DNA from: Paractinoplanes atraurantiacus
Lineage (GTDB): Bacteria > Actinomycetota > Actinomycetes > Mycobacteriales > Micromonosporaceae
Assembly: GCF_900215205.1 (NCBI RefSeq)
Contig: NZ_OBDY01000043.1
Coordinates: 1 to 63,870, forward strand
Direction of reading: 5' to 3'
Length of the DNA stretch: 63,870 nucleotides
The position numbers and the translations under genes were made by a program. Positions 49,049 through 58,094 of the stretch are shown here, piece after piece (position 1 is the first letter of the stretch; each line of letters opens with the position of its first letter). Under the pieces are notes generated by a model. That model worked only from the letters and a program-made list of their open reading frames with translations. It did no database searches and was not told the origin of the DNA.

Positions 49049-51358
49049 GTGACAGCTGTTCTCGAGACCGCCGGCCCGCCGGCGGTCTCGACGCATAATC
49101 GCCTGACCTCCGTGGCCCTCCGGGCGCTGCCGTGGCTCCTCCCGGCCGCGGCGCTCGTCGCCGGGCTGCTCCACACCGGTGTCTCCGTCGCGGAGATCGC
49201 GCTCTACACGGCGTACTTCGCCCTGGGCGTGGTGCTCCCGGGCACGCTCGTGCACCGGGCCGTGCGGGGCAGCCGGGGCAACCTGCCCGAGGACCTCGGT
49301 CTCGGCGCCGCCACCGGCATGCTGGTCATGCTCGGCGGGTGGGCGCTGGCCGCCGCCCTCGACTGGTTCTGGCTGCTGCCCTGGTGGCCGGCGCTGATCG
49401 TGGCGCTGTTCCTGGCCGTGCCGGGCCTGCGGCGGCACTGGCGGATGAGCGAGCCGCGGCCGTTGCCGGTGCTCTGGTCGTGGATCGTCGCGGCCGGCCT
49501 GCTCCTGGTGGTCGTCGTGGCGTACCCCAACTGGGTCCGTAGCCCTTTGCCGCCGGCCGGCGGGGCGATCTATCAAGATCTGCTCTACCACCTGGCGCTC
49601 GTGCACGAGATGACCCGGGCCATGCCGTTCCAGGTGCCGCAGGTGGCGGGCGAGGCGCTGCACTACCACTATCTGAGCGACGCCGACATCGCCGTGGGCA
49701 GCATGATCACCGGGATCGATCCGGCAGTCATGCTGCTGCGCCTGTGGTTCGTGCCGGTCACCGGGGTCGCGATCTTCGTGTGCGCCGCGCTGATCCGCGA
49801 GCTCAGCGGTCGCTGGTGGGCCGGCGCCGGTGGCGGGGTCGCCGCCATCCTGGCCTTCCCGCTGCTGCTCGGTAGCCCGGTCACCCCGATCGGCGTGATC
49901 CCGATCAGTTTCGTCAGCCCCTCACAGACGTACGTCCTCGGACTGCTCGGTCTTTTGATCGTCTTCGCCGTCGACGTGCTGCGGGGGCGCCCGCTGCGCT
50001 GGGGCTGGCTGGTGATCTTCCCGCTCGCCCTGGCCGTGGCCGGGTCGAAATCCAGCGCCCTTCCGCCGTTCCTGGCCGGGCTGGCCGCCGCCGTGCTGAT
50101 CGTGCTGCTGCGCGAGCGCCGCCGGCTGCTGCCCGTGCTCGGCCTGTTCGGCCTGGTGCTGGCGGCCGTGGTGGTCGGCTTCCGCCTGTTCGCGGGCGGC
50201 GGCGCGGGCACGCTCAAGCTCGAGCCGCTCGCGGTGCTCTACTGGGTGGCGCCCTATCGGCAGACCTTGGGGCGGGAAGACACGATCGAGGTTCCGTACG
50301 GGGTGGAGCACGCCGGCCTGACCGGCGGAGTGTTCCTGGCCGGGCTGCTGATCTGGTGGGTGATCATGCAGGCGCCCCGGATGCTCGGCGTGGCCGGTCT
50401 CGCCCTCGGGCGCACCCGGCGCGAACCGGCCGCCTGGCTGTTCGCCGGCATGATCACGGCCGGCGCGGGCGCGGCCTACCTGCTGTGGCACCCGTCGGCC
50501 AGCCAGAACTACTTCTACCTGTGCGCGGTGCCGTTCGGCACGGTCCTGACCGCCTGGCTCCTGGCCGACCAGGCCCGCAGCCTGCGCCCGGTGGTGGCCG
50601 GCGCGATCGCCGGCGGCATCTGGGCGGCGATCGCCCCTCGCGTGCCCGCGCCGAAGCCGCCGACCAAGGCCGGATGGGCCTGGGCGCTGGCCGAGCCGCT
50701 CCTGCTCACGGCGGCCGTCGCGCTGATCGTCACCCTGATCGCGCTGCACCTGTGGCGGCGGCGGACCGGCCGCCTGGCCTGGCGGGCGATCTTCCCGGCG
50801 CTCATCGCGGCCACCCTGATGGCCGGGCTCGTCGGCGGGGCCGAACAGCAGGCCCGCGGGGTGGCGAGCGCGGTCAAATGGTCGCACTCGTCCCGTCCGG
50901 CCCTCGACCGGCAGCGGGTCATCCAGCCCGAGGAGATGCGGGCCGCCGCCTGGCTCGACCAGCACGCCGGCCGGTACGACCTGGTCGCCACGAACGTGCA
51001 CTGCCGACCCATCGCCGGCACGCCCGAGTGCGACTCCCGGGCCTTCTGGGTGGCCGGGCTCGGCGGGCGCCGCACGCTGGTCGAGAGCTGGGGCTACACC
51101 GACTCGGCGGTCGCGGCCGAGGGCGTCAACGGCAAGCGCTACATGTACCAGCCCGCCCCCGACCAGGAGGCGTACCAGCTCAACCAGCGGGTCTTCGCCT
51201 CGGGCCGGCCGGCCGACGTGGCCGAGCTTCACCGCCGTTACCAGGTGCGATGGCTCTTCGGCGACTCCCGCGCCCAGGGCGGCGTCTCGCCTCAGCTCTC
51301 CTCGGTGGCGACGCTGCGCTACCGAGCCGGGCCCGTGAGCATCTATCAACTACCGTGA
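49049..51358 (+). CDS. Large polytopic membrane protein, GT-C-like glycosyltransferase
   Basis: 769 residues, GTG start, 52 nt after the LuxC-like gene and probably in the same transcript. At least thirteen membrane segments in about residues 20-600, and an extracytoplasmic C-terminal domain (about 610-769). An early outer loop, GGAIYQDLLYHLALVHEMTR, has the acidic residue placement of GT-C enzymes that use lipid-phosphate sugar donors. The C-terminal part (RAAAWLDQHAGRYDLVATN) resembles that of other actinobacterial GT-C-like proteins. It could transfer a sugar to an external glycan or protein. Confidence 0.7.
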   Translation: MTAVLETAGPPAVSTHNRLTSVALRALPWLLPAAALVAGLLHTGVSVAEIALYTAYFALGVVLPGTLVHRAVRGSRGNLPEDLGLGAATGMLVMLGGWALAAALDWFWLLPWWPALIVALFLAVPGLRRHWRMSEPRPLPVLWSWIVAAGLLLVVVVAYPNWVRSPLPPAGGAIYQDLLYHLALVHEMTRAMPFQVPQVAGEALHYHYLSDADIAVGSMITGIDPAVMLLRLWFVPVTGVAIFVCAALIRELSGRWWAGAGGGVAAILAFPLLLGSPVTPIGVIPISFVSPSQTYVLGLLGLLIVFAVDVLRGRPLRWGWLVIFPLALAVAGSKSSALPPFLAGLAAAVLIVLLRERRRLLPVLGLFGLVLAAVVVGFRLFAGGGAGTLKLEPLAVLYWVAPYRQTLGREDTIEVPYGVEHAGLTGGVFLAGLLIWWVIMQAPRMLGVAGLALGRTRREPAAWLFAGMITAGAGAAYLLWHPSASQNYFYLCAVPFGTVLTAWLLADQARSLRPVVAGAIAGGIWAAIAPRVPAPKPPTKAGWAWALAEPLLLTAAVALIVTLIALHLWRRRTGRLAWRAIFPALIAATLMAGLVGGAEQQARGVASAVKWSHSSRPALDRQRVIQPEEMRAAAWLDQHAGRYDLVATNVHCRPIAGTPECDSRAFWVAGLGGRRTLVESWGYTDSAVAAEGVNGKRYMYQPAPDQEAYQLNQRVFASGRPADVAELHRRYQVRWLFGDSRAQGGVSPQLSSVATLRYRAGPVSIYQLP

Positions 51359-51359
51359 C

Positions 51360-51377
51360 GGTAGGGCCAGCCCTACC
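51360..51377. promoter_or_regulatory. GGTAGGGC-type operator upstream of the histidine kinase gene
   Basis: GGTAGGGCCAGCCCTACC has 8-bp perfect arms around CA and lies 40 bp upstream of the kinase ATG. A near-identical site occurs at 53406-53423 before the MmpL gene. Candidate binding site of the NarL-type regulator. Confidence 0.75.
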
Positions 51378-51417
51378 AAACAGACGGCGGTCAGCGGGAT
51401 CGGAACGGGGGGCGCCG

Positions 51418-52737
51418 ATGCCTAACGTCAAGGACATGACGACGTACGCCTCACCCGCGCCCACGCAGGCCCCCGCCGCCCGGCTCCTGCGCCGGATCGG
51501 CATCGACACGCAGTACGTGCTGCTCGGCTTCCCGCTCGGACTGGTGACGCTGGTCGTCTGCATGACCGGCTTCTTCACCGGCCTCGGCCTCGTGGTCATC
51601 TGGGTCGGCCTGCCCCTGCTGGTCGGCACCCTGATGGTCTCCCGCGGCTTCGCCACCATCGAACGGGCCCGCATCGGCCCCGTCTTCGGCTACCGGATCC
51701 CGCACCCGGCCTACAAGAAGAACCCCGGCGGCGACCTGCTGCGCCGCACCTTCACGCCGTTCACCGACGGCCAGTCGTGGCTCGACATGCTGCACGGGAT
51801 GTTCCGCTTCATCCCCAGCACCATCGGTTTCAGCTTCGTCATCACCTGGTGGATCGCCGCCATCAGCGGCCTCACCGTCCCGCTCTGGGACTGGGCCATC
51901 CCGGACGGGCCCGACCGGCACGACCTGCCCGAGCTGCTCGGCATGGGCGACGCCACCAGCACCCGGCTGATCTTCTACTTCGCCATCGGCGTCTTCTTCG
52001 CCGGCACGCTCTACCCGGTCGTCCGCGGCGCCGCCCTGATGGAGGCCTGGTTCGCCCGCGGCCTGCTCTGCGGCGTCAACGAGCTCCGCGAGCAGGTCAA
52101 CCAGGCCAACGCCGCCCGCGACGTGGCCCAGCAGCAGAAGGCGGCCGCCGTCTCGGCCGAGGCCACCGCCCTGCGTCGCCTCGAACGCGACATCCACGAC
52201 GGCCCCCAGCAGCGCCTGGTCCGCCTGGCCATGGACCTCGGCCGGGCCGAGCAGCAGTTCGCCACCGACCCCGACGCGGCCCGGGCCACCGTGGCCGAGG
52301 CCCTCGCACAGACCCGCGAGACCCTCGACGAGCTGCGCGCCCTCTCCCGCGGCATCGCCCCGCCGATCCTGGTCGACCGCGGCCTCCAGGCGGCGCTCAC
52401 CGCGCTCGCCGGCCGCTGCACCGTCCCGGTCGACCTCGACGCGCCGGTCACCGAGCGTCTCGACCCGCTGGTCGAGTCCACCGCGTACTTCGTGGTGGCC
52501 GAGGCGCTGACGAACGTGGCCAAGCACAGCCACGCCAGCGAGGTCCAGGTCACCGTCAAGCGCAACCAGGCCGGCCTGCTGGTCTCGGTCAGCGACGACG
52601 GCGTCGGCGGGGCCAGCCTGGCCAAGGGACACGGCCTGGCCGGCCTGGCCGACCGGGTGCAGGCGGCGGGCGGCCTGCTCGACGTCACGAGCCCGGCGAC
52701 GGGTGGAACGCAGCTGACAGCGGCCCTGCCCCTCTGA
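51418..52737 (+). CDS. Sensor histidine kinase, NarX/DesK (HisKA_3) type
   Basis: 439 residues. The N-terminal membrane sensor (about 25-220) contains four or more helices, of the type common in actinobacteria next to NarL regulators. Phospho-acceptor His260 lies in RLERDIHDGPQQRLVRLAMD. The ATPase domain has VVAEALTNVAKHSHA (N box) and SDDGVGGASLAKGHGLAGL (G boxes). It should phosphorylate the regulator encoded 28 nt downstream. The stimulus is unknown. Confidence 0.9.
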   Translation: MPNVKDMTTYASPAPTQAPAARLLRRIGIDTQYVLLGFPLGLVTLVVCMTGFFTGLGLVVIWVGLPLLVGTLMVSRGFATIERARIGPVFGYRIPHPAYKKNPGGDLLRRTFTPFTDGQSWLDMLHGMFRFIPSTIGFSFVITWWIAAISGLTVPLWDWAIPDGPDRHDLPELLGMGDATSTRLIFYFAIGVFFAGTLYPVVRGAALMEAWFARGLLCGVNELREQVNQANAARDVAQQQKAAAVSAEATALRRLERDIHDGPQQRLVRLAMDLGRAEQQFATDPDAARATVAEALAQTRETLDELRALSRGIAPPILVDRGLQAALTALAGRCTVPVDLDAPVTERLDPLVESTAYFVVAEALTNVAKHSHASEVQVTVKRNQAGLLVSVSDDGVGGASLAKGHGLAGLADRVQAAGGLLDVTSPATGGTQLTAALPL

Positions 52738-52765
52738 ACGGCACCGCGTCTGACAGCATGACTGC

Positions 52766-53410
52766 ATGCGGGTGGTAATTGCCGACGACGCGGTGCTGTT
52801 GCGCGAGGGACTTGTGAGGCTCGTCGAGGAGAACGGTCACACCGTGGTGGCGGCCGTCGGCGACGGGCCTTCCCTCGTGTCCGCCATCGCCGAACACAAG
52901 CCGGACGTGTCCATCGTGGACGTGCGCATGCCGCCCTCACACACCGACGAGGGCCTGCGGGCCGCCGTCGAGGCGCGCGGCCTGGTCTCCGGCACGCCCA
53001 TCCTGGTGCTCTCCCAATACGTCGAGGTCTCGTACGCCGACGACCTGCTGGCCGACCGCATGGGCGCGGTCGGCTATCTGCTCAAGGACCGCGTCTCCCT
53101 GGTCGCCGAGTTCCTCGACGCCCTCCAGCGGGTGGCGAGCGGCGGCACGGTGCTCGACCCCGAGGTGGTCAGCCAGCTGCTGGTCCGCCGGCGCCGCGAC
53201 GACCCGCTGCGCACGCTGACACCGCGCGAGCGCGAGGTGCTCGGCCTGATGGCCGAGGGCCTGTCGAACACGGCGATCGCCCGCAAGATGGTCGTCACCG
53301 ACGGCGCTGTCGAGAAGCACGTCCGCAACATCTTCACCAAGCTCCGCCTCCACCAGGACGACGAACAGCACCGCCGCGTCATGGCAGTGCTGGCCTACCT
53401 CCAAGGGTAG
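52766..53410 (+). CDS. NarL/LuxR family response regulator
   Basis: 214 residues. Receiver domain with DDAV acidic pair, phospho-acceptor D52 (SIVDVRMPPSH) and Lys in GYLLKDR. C-terminal LuxR helix-turn-helix (LTPREREVLGLMAEGLSNTA, GAVEKHVRNIFTKLRL). Its last codons overlap the second GGTAGGGC palindrome. It probably controls its own operon and the MmpL gene downstream. Confidence 0.93.
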   Translation: MRVVIADDAVLLREGLVRLVEENGHTVVAAVGDGPSLVSAIAEHKPDVSIVDVRMPPSHTDEGLRAAVEARGLVSGTPILVLSQYVEVSYADDLLADRMGAVGYLLKDRVSLVAEFLDALQRVASGGTVLDPEVVSQLLVRRRRDDPLRTLTPREREVLGLMAEGLSNTAIARKMVVTDGAVEKHVRNIFTKLRLHQDDEQHRRVMAVLAYLQG

Positions 53411-53423
53411 GGCTGGCACTACC
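53406..53423. promoter_or_regulatory. GGTAGGGC-type operator upstream of the MmpL gene
   Basis: GGTAGGGCTGGCACTACC matches the site at 51360-51377 in 16 of 18 positions, with one mismatch between its own arms. It overlaps the regulator's stop codon and lies 58 bp before the MmpL start. Confidence 0.75.
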
Positions 53424-53480
53424 CCGAACACGGGGGTCAAGGGGATCGAGCGGCCTCGTCATTCTTCATAGCGTTTCCCT

Positions 53481-55628
53481 ATGACTTCCAGGGGGAACGT
53501 GAAAGGGATCGCGGCTCGTGCCGCGTTGTGGAGTGCCCGGCATCGGACGCTCGCGATACTCGGGTGGATCGCCTTCGTCATCGGTGTGACCGTCCTGGCC
53601 GGACAGTTCCAGACGATCGAGGCGACCGGGGCCGACCAAGGGCACGGCGACTCGAAGAAGGCCGACCAGATCATCGACGGAGCCGGCTTTCCGGAGCAGC
53701 CCGCCGGCGAGATGGTCATCGTCCAGAACCGGTCGTCCTCCGATCGCGCGGCGGCCGTTGCCGACGTGACGGCGGCACTGAAGAAGACCGCGAACGTCGT
53801 GGACGTGCAACCGGCGATCCAATCGCCGGACGGGCGCTCCTCGCTGGTCACCTTCGGCATCAGCGGCGATCCCGCCACGGCCTCCGAACGGGTCGGGCCG
53901 CCCCTGGACACGGTCGCTTCGGTGCAAGCCGCACATCCCGATCTCTACGTCGCCCAGGGCGGTGACGCGAGTGGGGACAAGCTGATCGGCGAAGACCTGG
54001 ACAAGGGGCTGCACACACTGTCGCTGCTGTCGATCCCGGTCACCCTCGGCATCCTGCTCATCGCGTTCGGCGCGGTTGTCGCCGCGTTCCTGCCGGTGCT
54101 GCTGGCCGTGATGGCGGTGGTCGCGGCCATCGGTCTCCTGGCCTTCGCCAGCCGCTTCGCGCCGGCCGTGGACACCACGATGCACGTGATGCTGCTGGTC
54201 GGGCTGGCCGTCGGCGTCGACTACTGCCTCTTCTACATCCGCCGGGAACGCGACGAGCGGCGCAACGGCGCCGACCCGCACCGCGCCCTGGTGATCGCGG
54301 CGCAGACGTCGGGCCGCTCGATCTGGGTCTCCGGCCTCACGGTGATCGTGGCGATGGCCGGCATGTTCCTGACGCTCGACGCGACCTTCACCAGCTTCGC
54401 GGTCGGCACCATCCTGGTCGTGGCGACGGCCGTACTCGGATCCCTGACCGTGCTGCCGGCGCTGCTGTCCGCCCTGGGCGACAAGGTCGACGCGATCAAG
54501 ATTCCCGGGCTGTACCGCAAGCGCAGCGACGGCCGGGTGTGGAACGCCTTCCTGGGCCTGGTGCTGGCCAAGCCGCTGATCTCGGCGGTGCTCGCGGTGG
54601 CGGCGCTGGGCGCACTGGCCTGGCCGGCGCTCGACCTGCGTACGAAGGGGGAAGGAATTGAAGATCTTCCGCCGGACGCCGCGATCGTGCAGGCGTACAA
54701 GGCGGTCGAGGAAGCTTTCCCCAGTTCGATCTCGCCGGCCGAGGTGGTTCTCCAGGGCCGGGTGGATCAGCGGAAGATCACCGAATTCGAGAAGGCGGTC
54801 GGCGCCAGCGACGGGCGGCTCGCCGGGCCGGTCGAAGTGAAGGTCAATCCGGCCGGAACGGTCGCGGTGGTCTCGGTCGGTCTGGCCGACAAGGACGCGC
54901 TGCCGCTGCTGCGCGAAGACGTGGTGCCGGCCGTGTTCGGACCGTCCGCCCTGGTTACGGGTGAGGCGGCGGGAGAGGCGGACTTCAACGCGAGGCTGAA
55001 CGCGAGCCTGCCGTGGGTGTTCGGCTTCGTGCTCGGGCTGGCCTTCCTGCTGCTGCTCGTCTCGTTCCGGTCGGTCGTCGTGGCGATCACCGGGGTCGTG
55101 CTCAACCTGCTGTCGGTGGCCGCGGCGTACGGCATGCTGGTCTTCGTCTTCCAGTACGGCCACTTCGAGAGCCTGCTCGACTTCCACGCGGCCGACGGGA
55201 TCATCAACTGGATGCCGCTGTTCCTGTTCATCATCCTGTTCGGACTGTCGATGGACTACCACGTGTTCGTGCTGAGCCGGATTCGCGAGGGCCACGACCG
55301 CGGTTTGACGACCCGGCAGGCGGTCCGCGAGGGCATCGGCCGTACGGCGGGTGTCATCACCAGCGCGGCGGTGGTCATGGTGGCGGTGTTCGCGTTGTTC
55401 GCCACGCTGCCGCTGGCCTCGACGAAGCAGTTGGGCATCGGCCTGGCGGCGGCGGTTCTGCTGGACGCGACGATCATCCGGGCCGTCCTGCTGCCGGCCG
55501 TGATGGCCCTGCTGGGCGAGAAGAACTGGTGGCTGCCGCGCTGGCTGGGCTGGCTGCCGCAGATCGCCCACGAGCCGCCGCCGGCTCCGGAGGCTCCGGC
55601 GCCGTCGCGCGAGCTCATCTCGGCCTGA
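53481..55628 (+). CDS. MMPL family RND-like transporter
   Basis: 715 residues. One membrane helix, a periplasmic-type loop of about 140 residues, five helices (about 165-345), one helix, a second loop, and a final bundle (about 510-690): two MMPL halves. GVDYCLFYIRRERDERR and LSMDYHVFVLSRIREGHDRG carry the charged pairs expected for proton coupling. Family members export lipids or hydrophobic compounds. The operator upstream places it under the adjacent two-component system. Confidence 0.9.
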   Translation: MTSRGNVKGIAARAALWSARHRTLAILGWIAFVIGVTVLAGQFQTIEATGADQGHGDSKKADQIIDGAGFPEQPAGEMVIVQNRSSSDRAAAVADVTAALKKTANVVDVQPAIQSPDGRSSLVTFGISGDPATASERVGPPLDTVASVQAAHPDLYVAQGGDASGDKLIGEDLDKGLHTLSLLSIPVTLGILLIAFGAVVAAFLPVLLAVMAVVAAIGLLAFASRFAPAVDTTMHVMLLVGLAVGVDYCLFYIRRERDERRNGADPHRALVIAAQTSGRSIWVSGLTVIVAMAGMFLTLDATFTSFAVGTILVVATAVLGSLTVLPALLSALGDKVDAIKIPGLYRKRSDGRVWNAFLGLVLAKPLISAVLAVAALGALAWPALDLRTKGEGIEDLPPDAAIVQAYKAVEEAFPSSISPAEVVLQGRVDQRKITEFEKAVGASDGRLAGPVEVKVNPAGTVAVVSVGLADKDALPLLREDVVPAVFGPSALVTGEAAGEADFNARLNASLPWVFGFVLGLAFLLLLVSFRSVVVAITGVVLNLLSVAAAYGMLVFVFQYGHFESLLDFHAADGIINWMPLFLFIILFGLSMDYHVFVLSRIREGHDRGLTTRQAVREGIGRTAGVITSAAVVMVAVFALFATLPLASTKQLGIGLAAAVLLDATIIRAVLLPAVMALLGEKNWWLPRWLGWLPQIAHEPPPAPEAPAPSRELISA

Positions 55629-55670
55629 CAAAATCCCGCACTCGCACAAGGCGGCGTCGTCCATACAGGC

Positions 55671-55790
55671 GGCGCCGTCTCGCGTCGGGCGGCGCCGTCT
55701 CGCGTCGGGCGGCGCCGTCTCGCGTCGGGCGGCGTTGCTTGCGTCAGGCGCGCTGCTTGCGTCGGGTGGCGTCGCTCGGATGGGTCGCGT
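55671..55790. repeat. 20-bp tandem repeats between convergent genes
   Basis: GGCGCCGTCTCGCGTCGGGC occurs three times without change at 55671-55690, 55691-55710 and 55711-55730. Degenerate copies follow to about 55790. The tract lies between the MmpL gene and the convergent kinase-like gene; no gene or terminator hairpin is clear. Confidence 0.85.
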
Positions 55791-55797
55791 CGCGTCG

Positions 55798-56679
55798 TCA
55801 GGTGTGCGGGCGGAACGGGGCCAGCGTGGACCGGATCGTGTCGGCGGCGCCCCAGTCGTCGTCGAACTGGGACAGGACCGCCAGGTGCTGTCGCAGCTGG
55901 ATGATCGGCATGCGGGCTTGCCAGTCATCGTCGAGGCCGGTCAGCTCGGCGTAGACGTCGAAGAAGCGGCGTGCCTCCGGCGGGGGCGCGGTGATCCACA
56001 GGTGGGCCAGGTCCACCTCGGCCCACATGTAGGACACTGCGGGGTCGATCAGCGCGGCTCGTCCGTCGGCGGTGGCCAGCACGTTCTGGGTCCACAGGTC
56101 GCCGTGGGTCAGGCAGGCCGGGCGGACCGGCAGCAGCTCGGGGAGCCGGTCACACAGGCGTTCCAGCGCGGCCCGGTCGGCCGGGTCGAGGGCCGCCTCG
56201 ACGCGGGGCTCGGCGAGCCAGCGGAGCAGCCGGTTTTCGGCGAAGAAGGCGAAGCCGTCGCCGGACCACGTGTTGACCTGACGGCGGCGGCCCAGCCAGT
56301 TGTCGCGGTGCCATCCGAAGCGGGAGTGGACGGTGCTGGTGTGTAGGTGGGCAAGGGCGTGGGCGAACCGCTCCCAGAAGGCCTCGTCGTTCGGTCTCGG
56401 CTGCAGGAGCGACAGAACGAGCACCTCGTGGTTGGCCACGATCACCTCGGGGGTGGCCAGGCCGCCGAGGTCTCGCAGGGCCGTGAGACCCTCCGCCTCG
56501 GTGAGGAAGGCGTCACTGTCGGGCGCGTCGGCGAAGGCTTTGACGAAAACCGGCGGCGCGTTCTCGCGCGTGGCTATGCCGGCCAGCGCGGCCAGGCCGC
56601 CGCTCGCTGGCTCGACGGTGACGACGTCGCGGATGCCGGCCCGCCGGAGCCGCTCGGCCAGGAACTCAGTCGTGGTCAT
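55798..56679 (-). CDS. Fructosamine kinase / aminoglycoside phosphotransferase-like kinase
   Basis: 293 residues. Protein-kinase-like fold: Lys in PPVFVKAFAD, Glu in DAFLTEAEGLTAL, catalytic loop LTHGDLWTQNVL and metal site ALIDPAVSYMWAEVDLAHL. NNWLG-type stretch WHRDNWLGRRRQVNTWSGDG is characteristic of the fructosamine-3-kinase family, which repairs glycated amines. Aminoglycoside phosphorylation is an alternative reading. Last gene of a leftward cluster with a GNAT and two crcB genes. Confidence 0.85.
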   Translation of the reverse strand: MTTTEFLAERLRRAGIRDVVTVEPASGGLAALAGIATRENAPPVFVKAFADAPDSDAFLTEAEGLTALRDLGGLATPEVIVANHEVLVLSLLQPRPNDEAFWERFAHALAHLHTSTVHSRFGWHRDNWLGRRRQVNTWSGDGFAFFAENRLLRWLAEPRVEAALDPADRAALERLCDRLPELLPVRPACLTHGDLWTQNVLATADGRAALIDPAVSYMWAEVDLAHLWITAPPPEARRFFDVYAELTGLDDDWQARMPIIQLRQHLAVLSQFDDDWGAADTIRSTLAPFRPHT

Positions 56680-56735
56680 CGGTCACGGCCTCAGAGGGAG
56701 CGTCGTCGGCGAGGGGATCGGGGGAGCGTCATCGG

Positions 56736-57365
56736 TTACGGGGTCAGGAGGAGTTCGGAGGCGACCGGGCGGTAGCCGGCGGCCTGGAAGGTGCGGACGC
56801 TGCGGGCGTTGCCGGGGGACTGCTGGGACCAGAGCCAGCAGCCGGGTGGGATCAGGTGGCGGGCGGCGGTGGCCAGCCGGCGGCCCAGGCCCTGGTGGCG
56901 GGCGGCCTCGTCCACCTCGATCGAGATTTCCCAGCGGCCCGCCACGCCGCGGCCGAGGGTCACCACGCCGCCGTCGGCCCACCACGCTTGGACGTCGTCG
57001 CGGTGGGCCTGGGCCCGGCGTACGCGGGAATGGTCTTGATCTTGATGGGTGAGGGCGACGGGAGGTGGGCCGGGCAGGGCCGAGGCGACTGTCAGCAGGT
57101 CGATCGTGTCGGCCGAGCGGCCGGTGCGGGTCAGCAGGGCGGTCAGGAACAGCGGATGCATGGTCTTGGCCAGGGGGTCGACGTCGAGGGCGGCCAGCGT
57201 CGCGGTGATCCAGTCGGGGTCCTCGTCCAGGAAGATCACCGTGTGGGCGGTGAAGGCCAGCACGCCGGCGTCGCGTTTGTTCGGCTGGGGGACCACGGTG
57301 ACGCCGCCGTTCGGTGGCGGGAAGTAGCCGTCGGCCGCCGCTTCCAGGATCTTTGCGAGCTCCAT
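56736..57365 (-). CDS. GNAT family N-acetyltransferase
   Basis: 209 residues. The C-terminal half has the acetyl-CoA loop ISIEVDEAARHQGLGRRLATAARHLIP (R/Q-x-x-G-x-G/A signature) and NARSVRTFQAAGYRPV. The N-terminal about 110 residues are a family-specific extension (VLAFTAHTVIFLDEDPDWI). Acceptor unknown. It starts 5 nt from the crcB stop, so it is in the same operon. Confidence 0.85.
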   Translation of the reverse strand: MELAKILEAAADGYFPPPNGGVTVVPQPNKRDAGVLAFTAHTVIFLDEDPDWITATLAALDVDPLAKTMHPLFLTALLTRTGRSADTIDLLTVASALPGPPPVALTHQDQDHSRVRRAQAHRDDVQAWWADGGVVTLGRGVAGRWEISIEVDEAARHQGLGRRLATAARHLIPPGCWLWSQQSPGNARSVRTFQAAGYRPVASELLLTP

Positions 57366-57369
57366 GACC

Positions 57370-57726
57370 CTATTGTGTGTGCCCGCCCAGGTAGCGGCCG
57401 AGGAAAGCGGCGCTCAAACCCAGGACGATGCTGGTCAGTGCGTAGACGAGGGCGCGGTGGGGGCGGTCCGAGCGAGCCAGGGTGAGCGTCTCCCAGCTGA
57501 AGGTGGAGTACGTGGTCAGGGCGCCGCAGAAGCCGGTGCCCAGCAGCGCCGACAGTGTGGGGGAGACGGGCAGGCCGATCAGGAAGCCGAGGAGCAGCGA
57601 ACCCGCCACGTTGACGATCAGCGTGCCCCGGGGGAAGCCGGACGGTGACGGGAATGCCCGATCGGTGAGGTATCGCAACGGCGCGCCTACCGCGGCGCCG
57701 GCCGCGATCAGGAGGACAGTGGTCAT
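57370..57726 (-). CDS. crcB: CrcB/Fluc fluoride channel subunit, second copy
   Basis: 118 residues from the ATG at 57726, overlapping the first copy by 4 nt. Four membrane helices; GAPLRYLTDR, TLIVNVAGSLLLGFLIG (conserved Asn) and ALTTYSTFSWET (fluoride-lining TTYSTF) are all present. Fluc channels export toxic fluoride; in organisms with two genes the subunits form antiparallel heterodimers. Confidence 0.93.
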   Translation of the reverse strand: MTTVLLIAAGAAVGAPLRYLTDRAFPSPSGFPRGTLIVNVAGSLLLGFLIGLPVSPTLSALLGTGFCGALTTYSTFSWETLTLARSDRPHRALVYALTSIVLGLSAAFLGRYLGGHTQ

Positions 57727-58094
57727 CGGGGCACCCGCTCGGCCAGCACGGTCGCGGCCCAGACGGCGAGCAGCGCGCCCGCGAGGGTGGTGACCAGGTA
57801 GACGACGCCGATCGCGGTCGGCGCGGTGAGCACGTCGGTCATGGCGGTGGAGAAGGTCGTGTAGCCGCCGAGGAAGCCGGTGCCGAGGAACGGGCGTACG
57901 AGACGTTGTCGCGGGCGGAAGCGCCCGAGCCAGACGTAGAGGAGGCCGATCAGGAAGCAGCCGGACACATTGATCGTCCACACCGCCCAGGGGAAGCCGT
58001 CGGCGTCGTGCGGCCAGGCCAGCGTCAGGCCGTAGCGGGTCAGCGCGCCGAGCACGCCGCCGAGGGAGATCACCGCCAGAACCACGATGATCAC
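57723..58094 (-). CDS. crcB: CrcB/Fluc fluoride channel subunit, first copy
   Basis: 123 residues from a GTG at 58094; the open frame extends further upstream but without CrcB-like sequence. GVLGALTRYGLT, AVWTINVSGCFLIGLLYVW and GGYTTFSTAMTD are the family motifs. It is followed by a second, different copy with a 4-nt overlap. No convincing fluoride riboswitch was found upstream. Confidence 0.9.
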   Translation of the reverse strand: MIIVVLAVISLGGVLGALTRYGLTLAWPHDADGFPWAVWTINVSGCFLIGLLYVWLGRFRPRQRLVRPFLGTGFLGGYTTFSTAMTDVLTAPTAIGVVYLVTTLAGALLAVWAATVLAERVPR

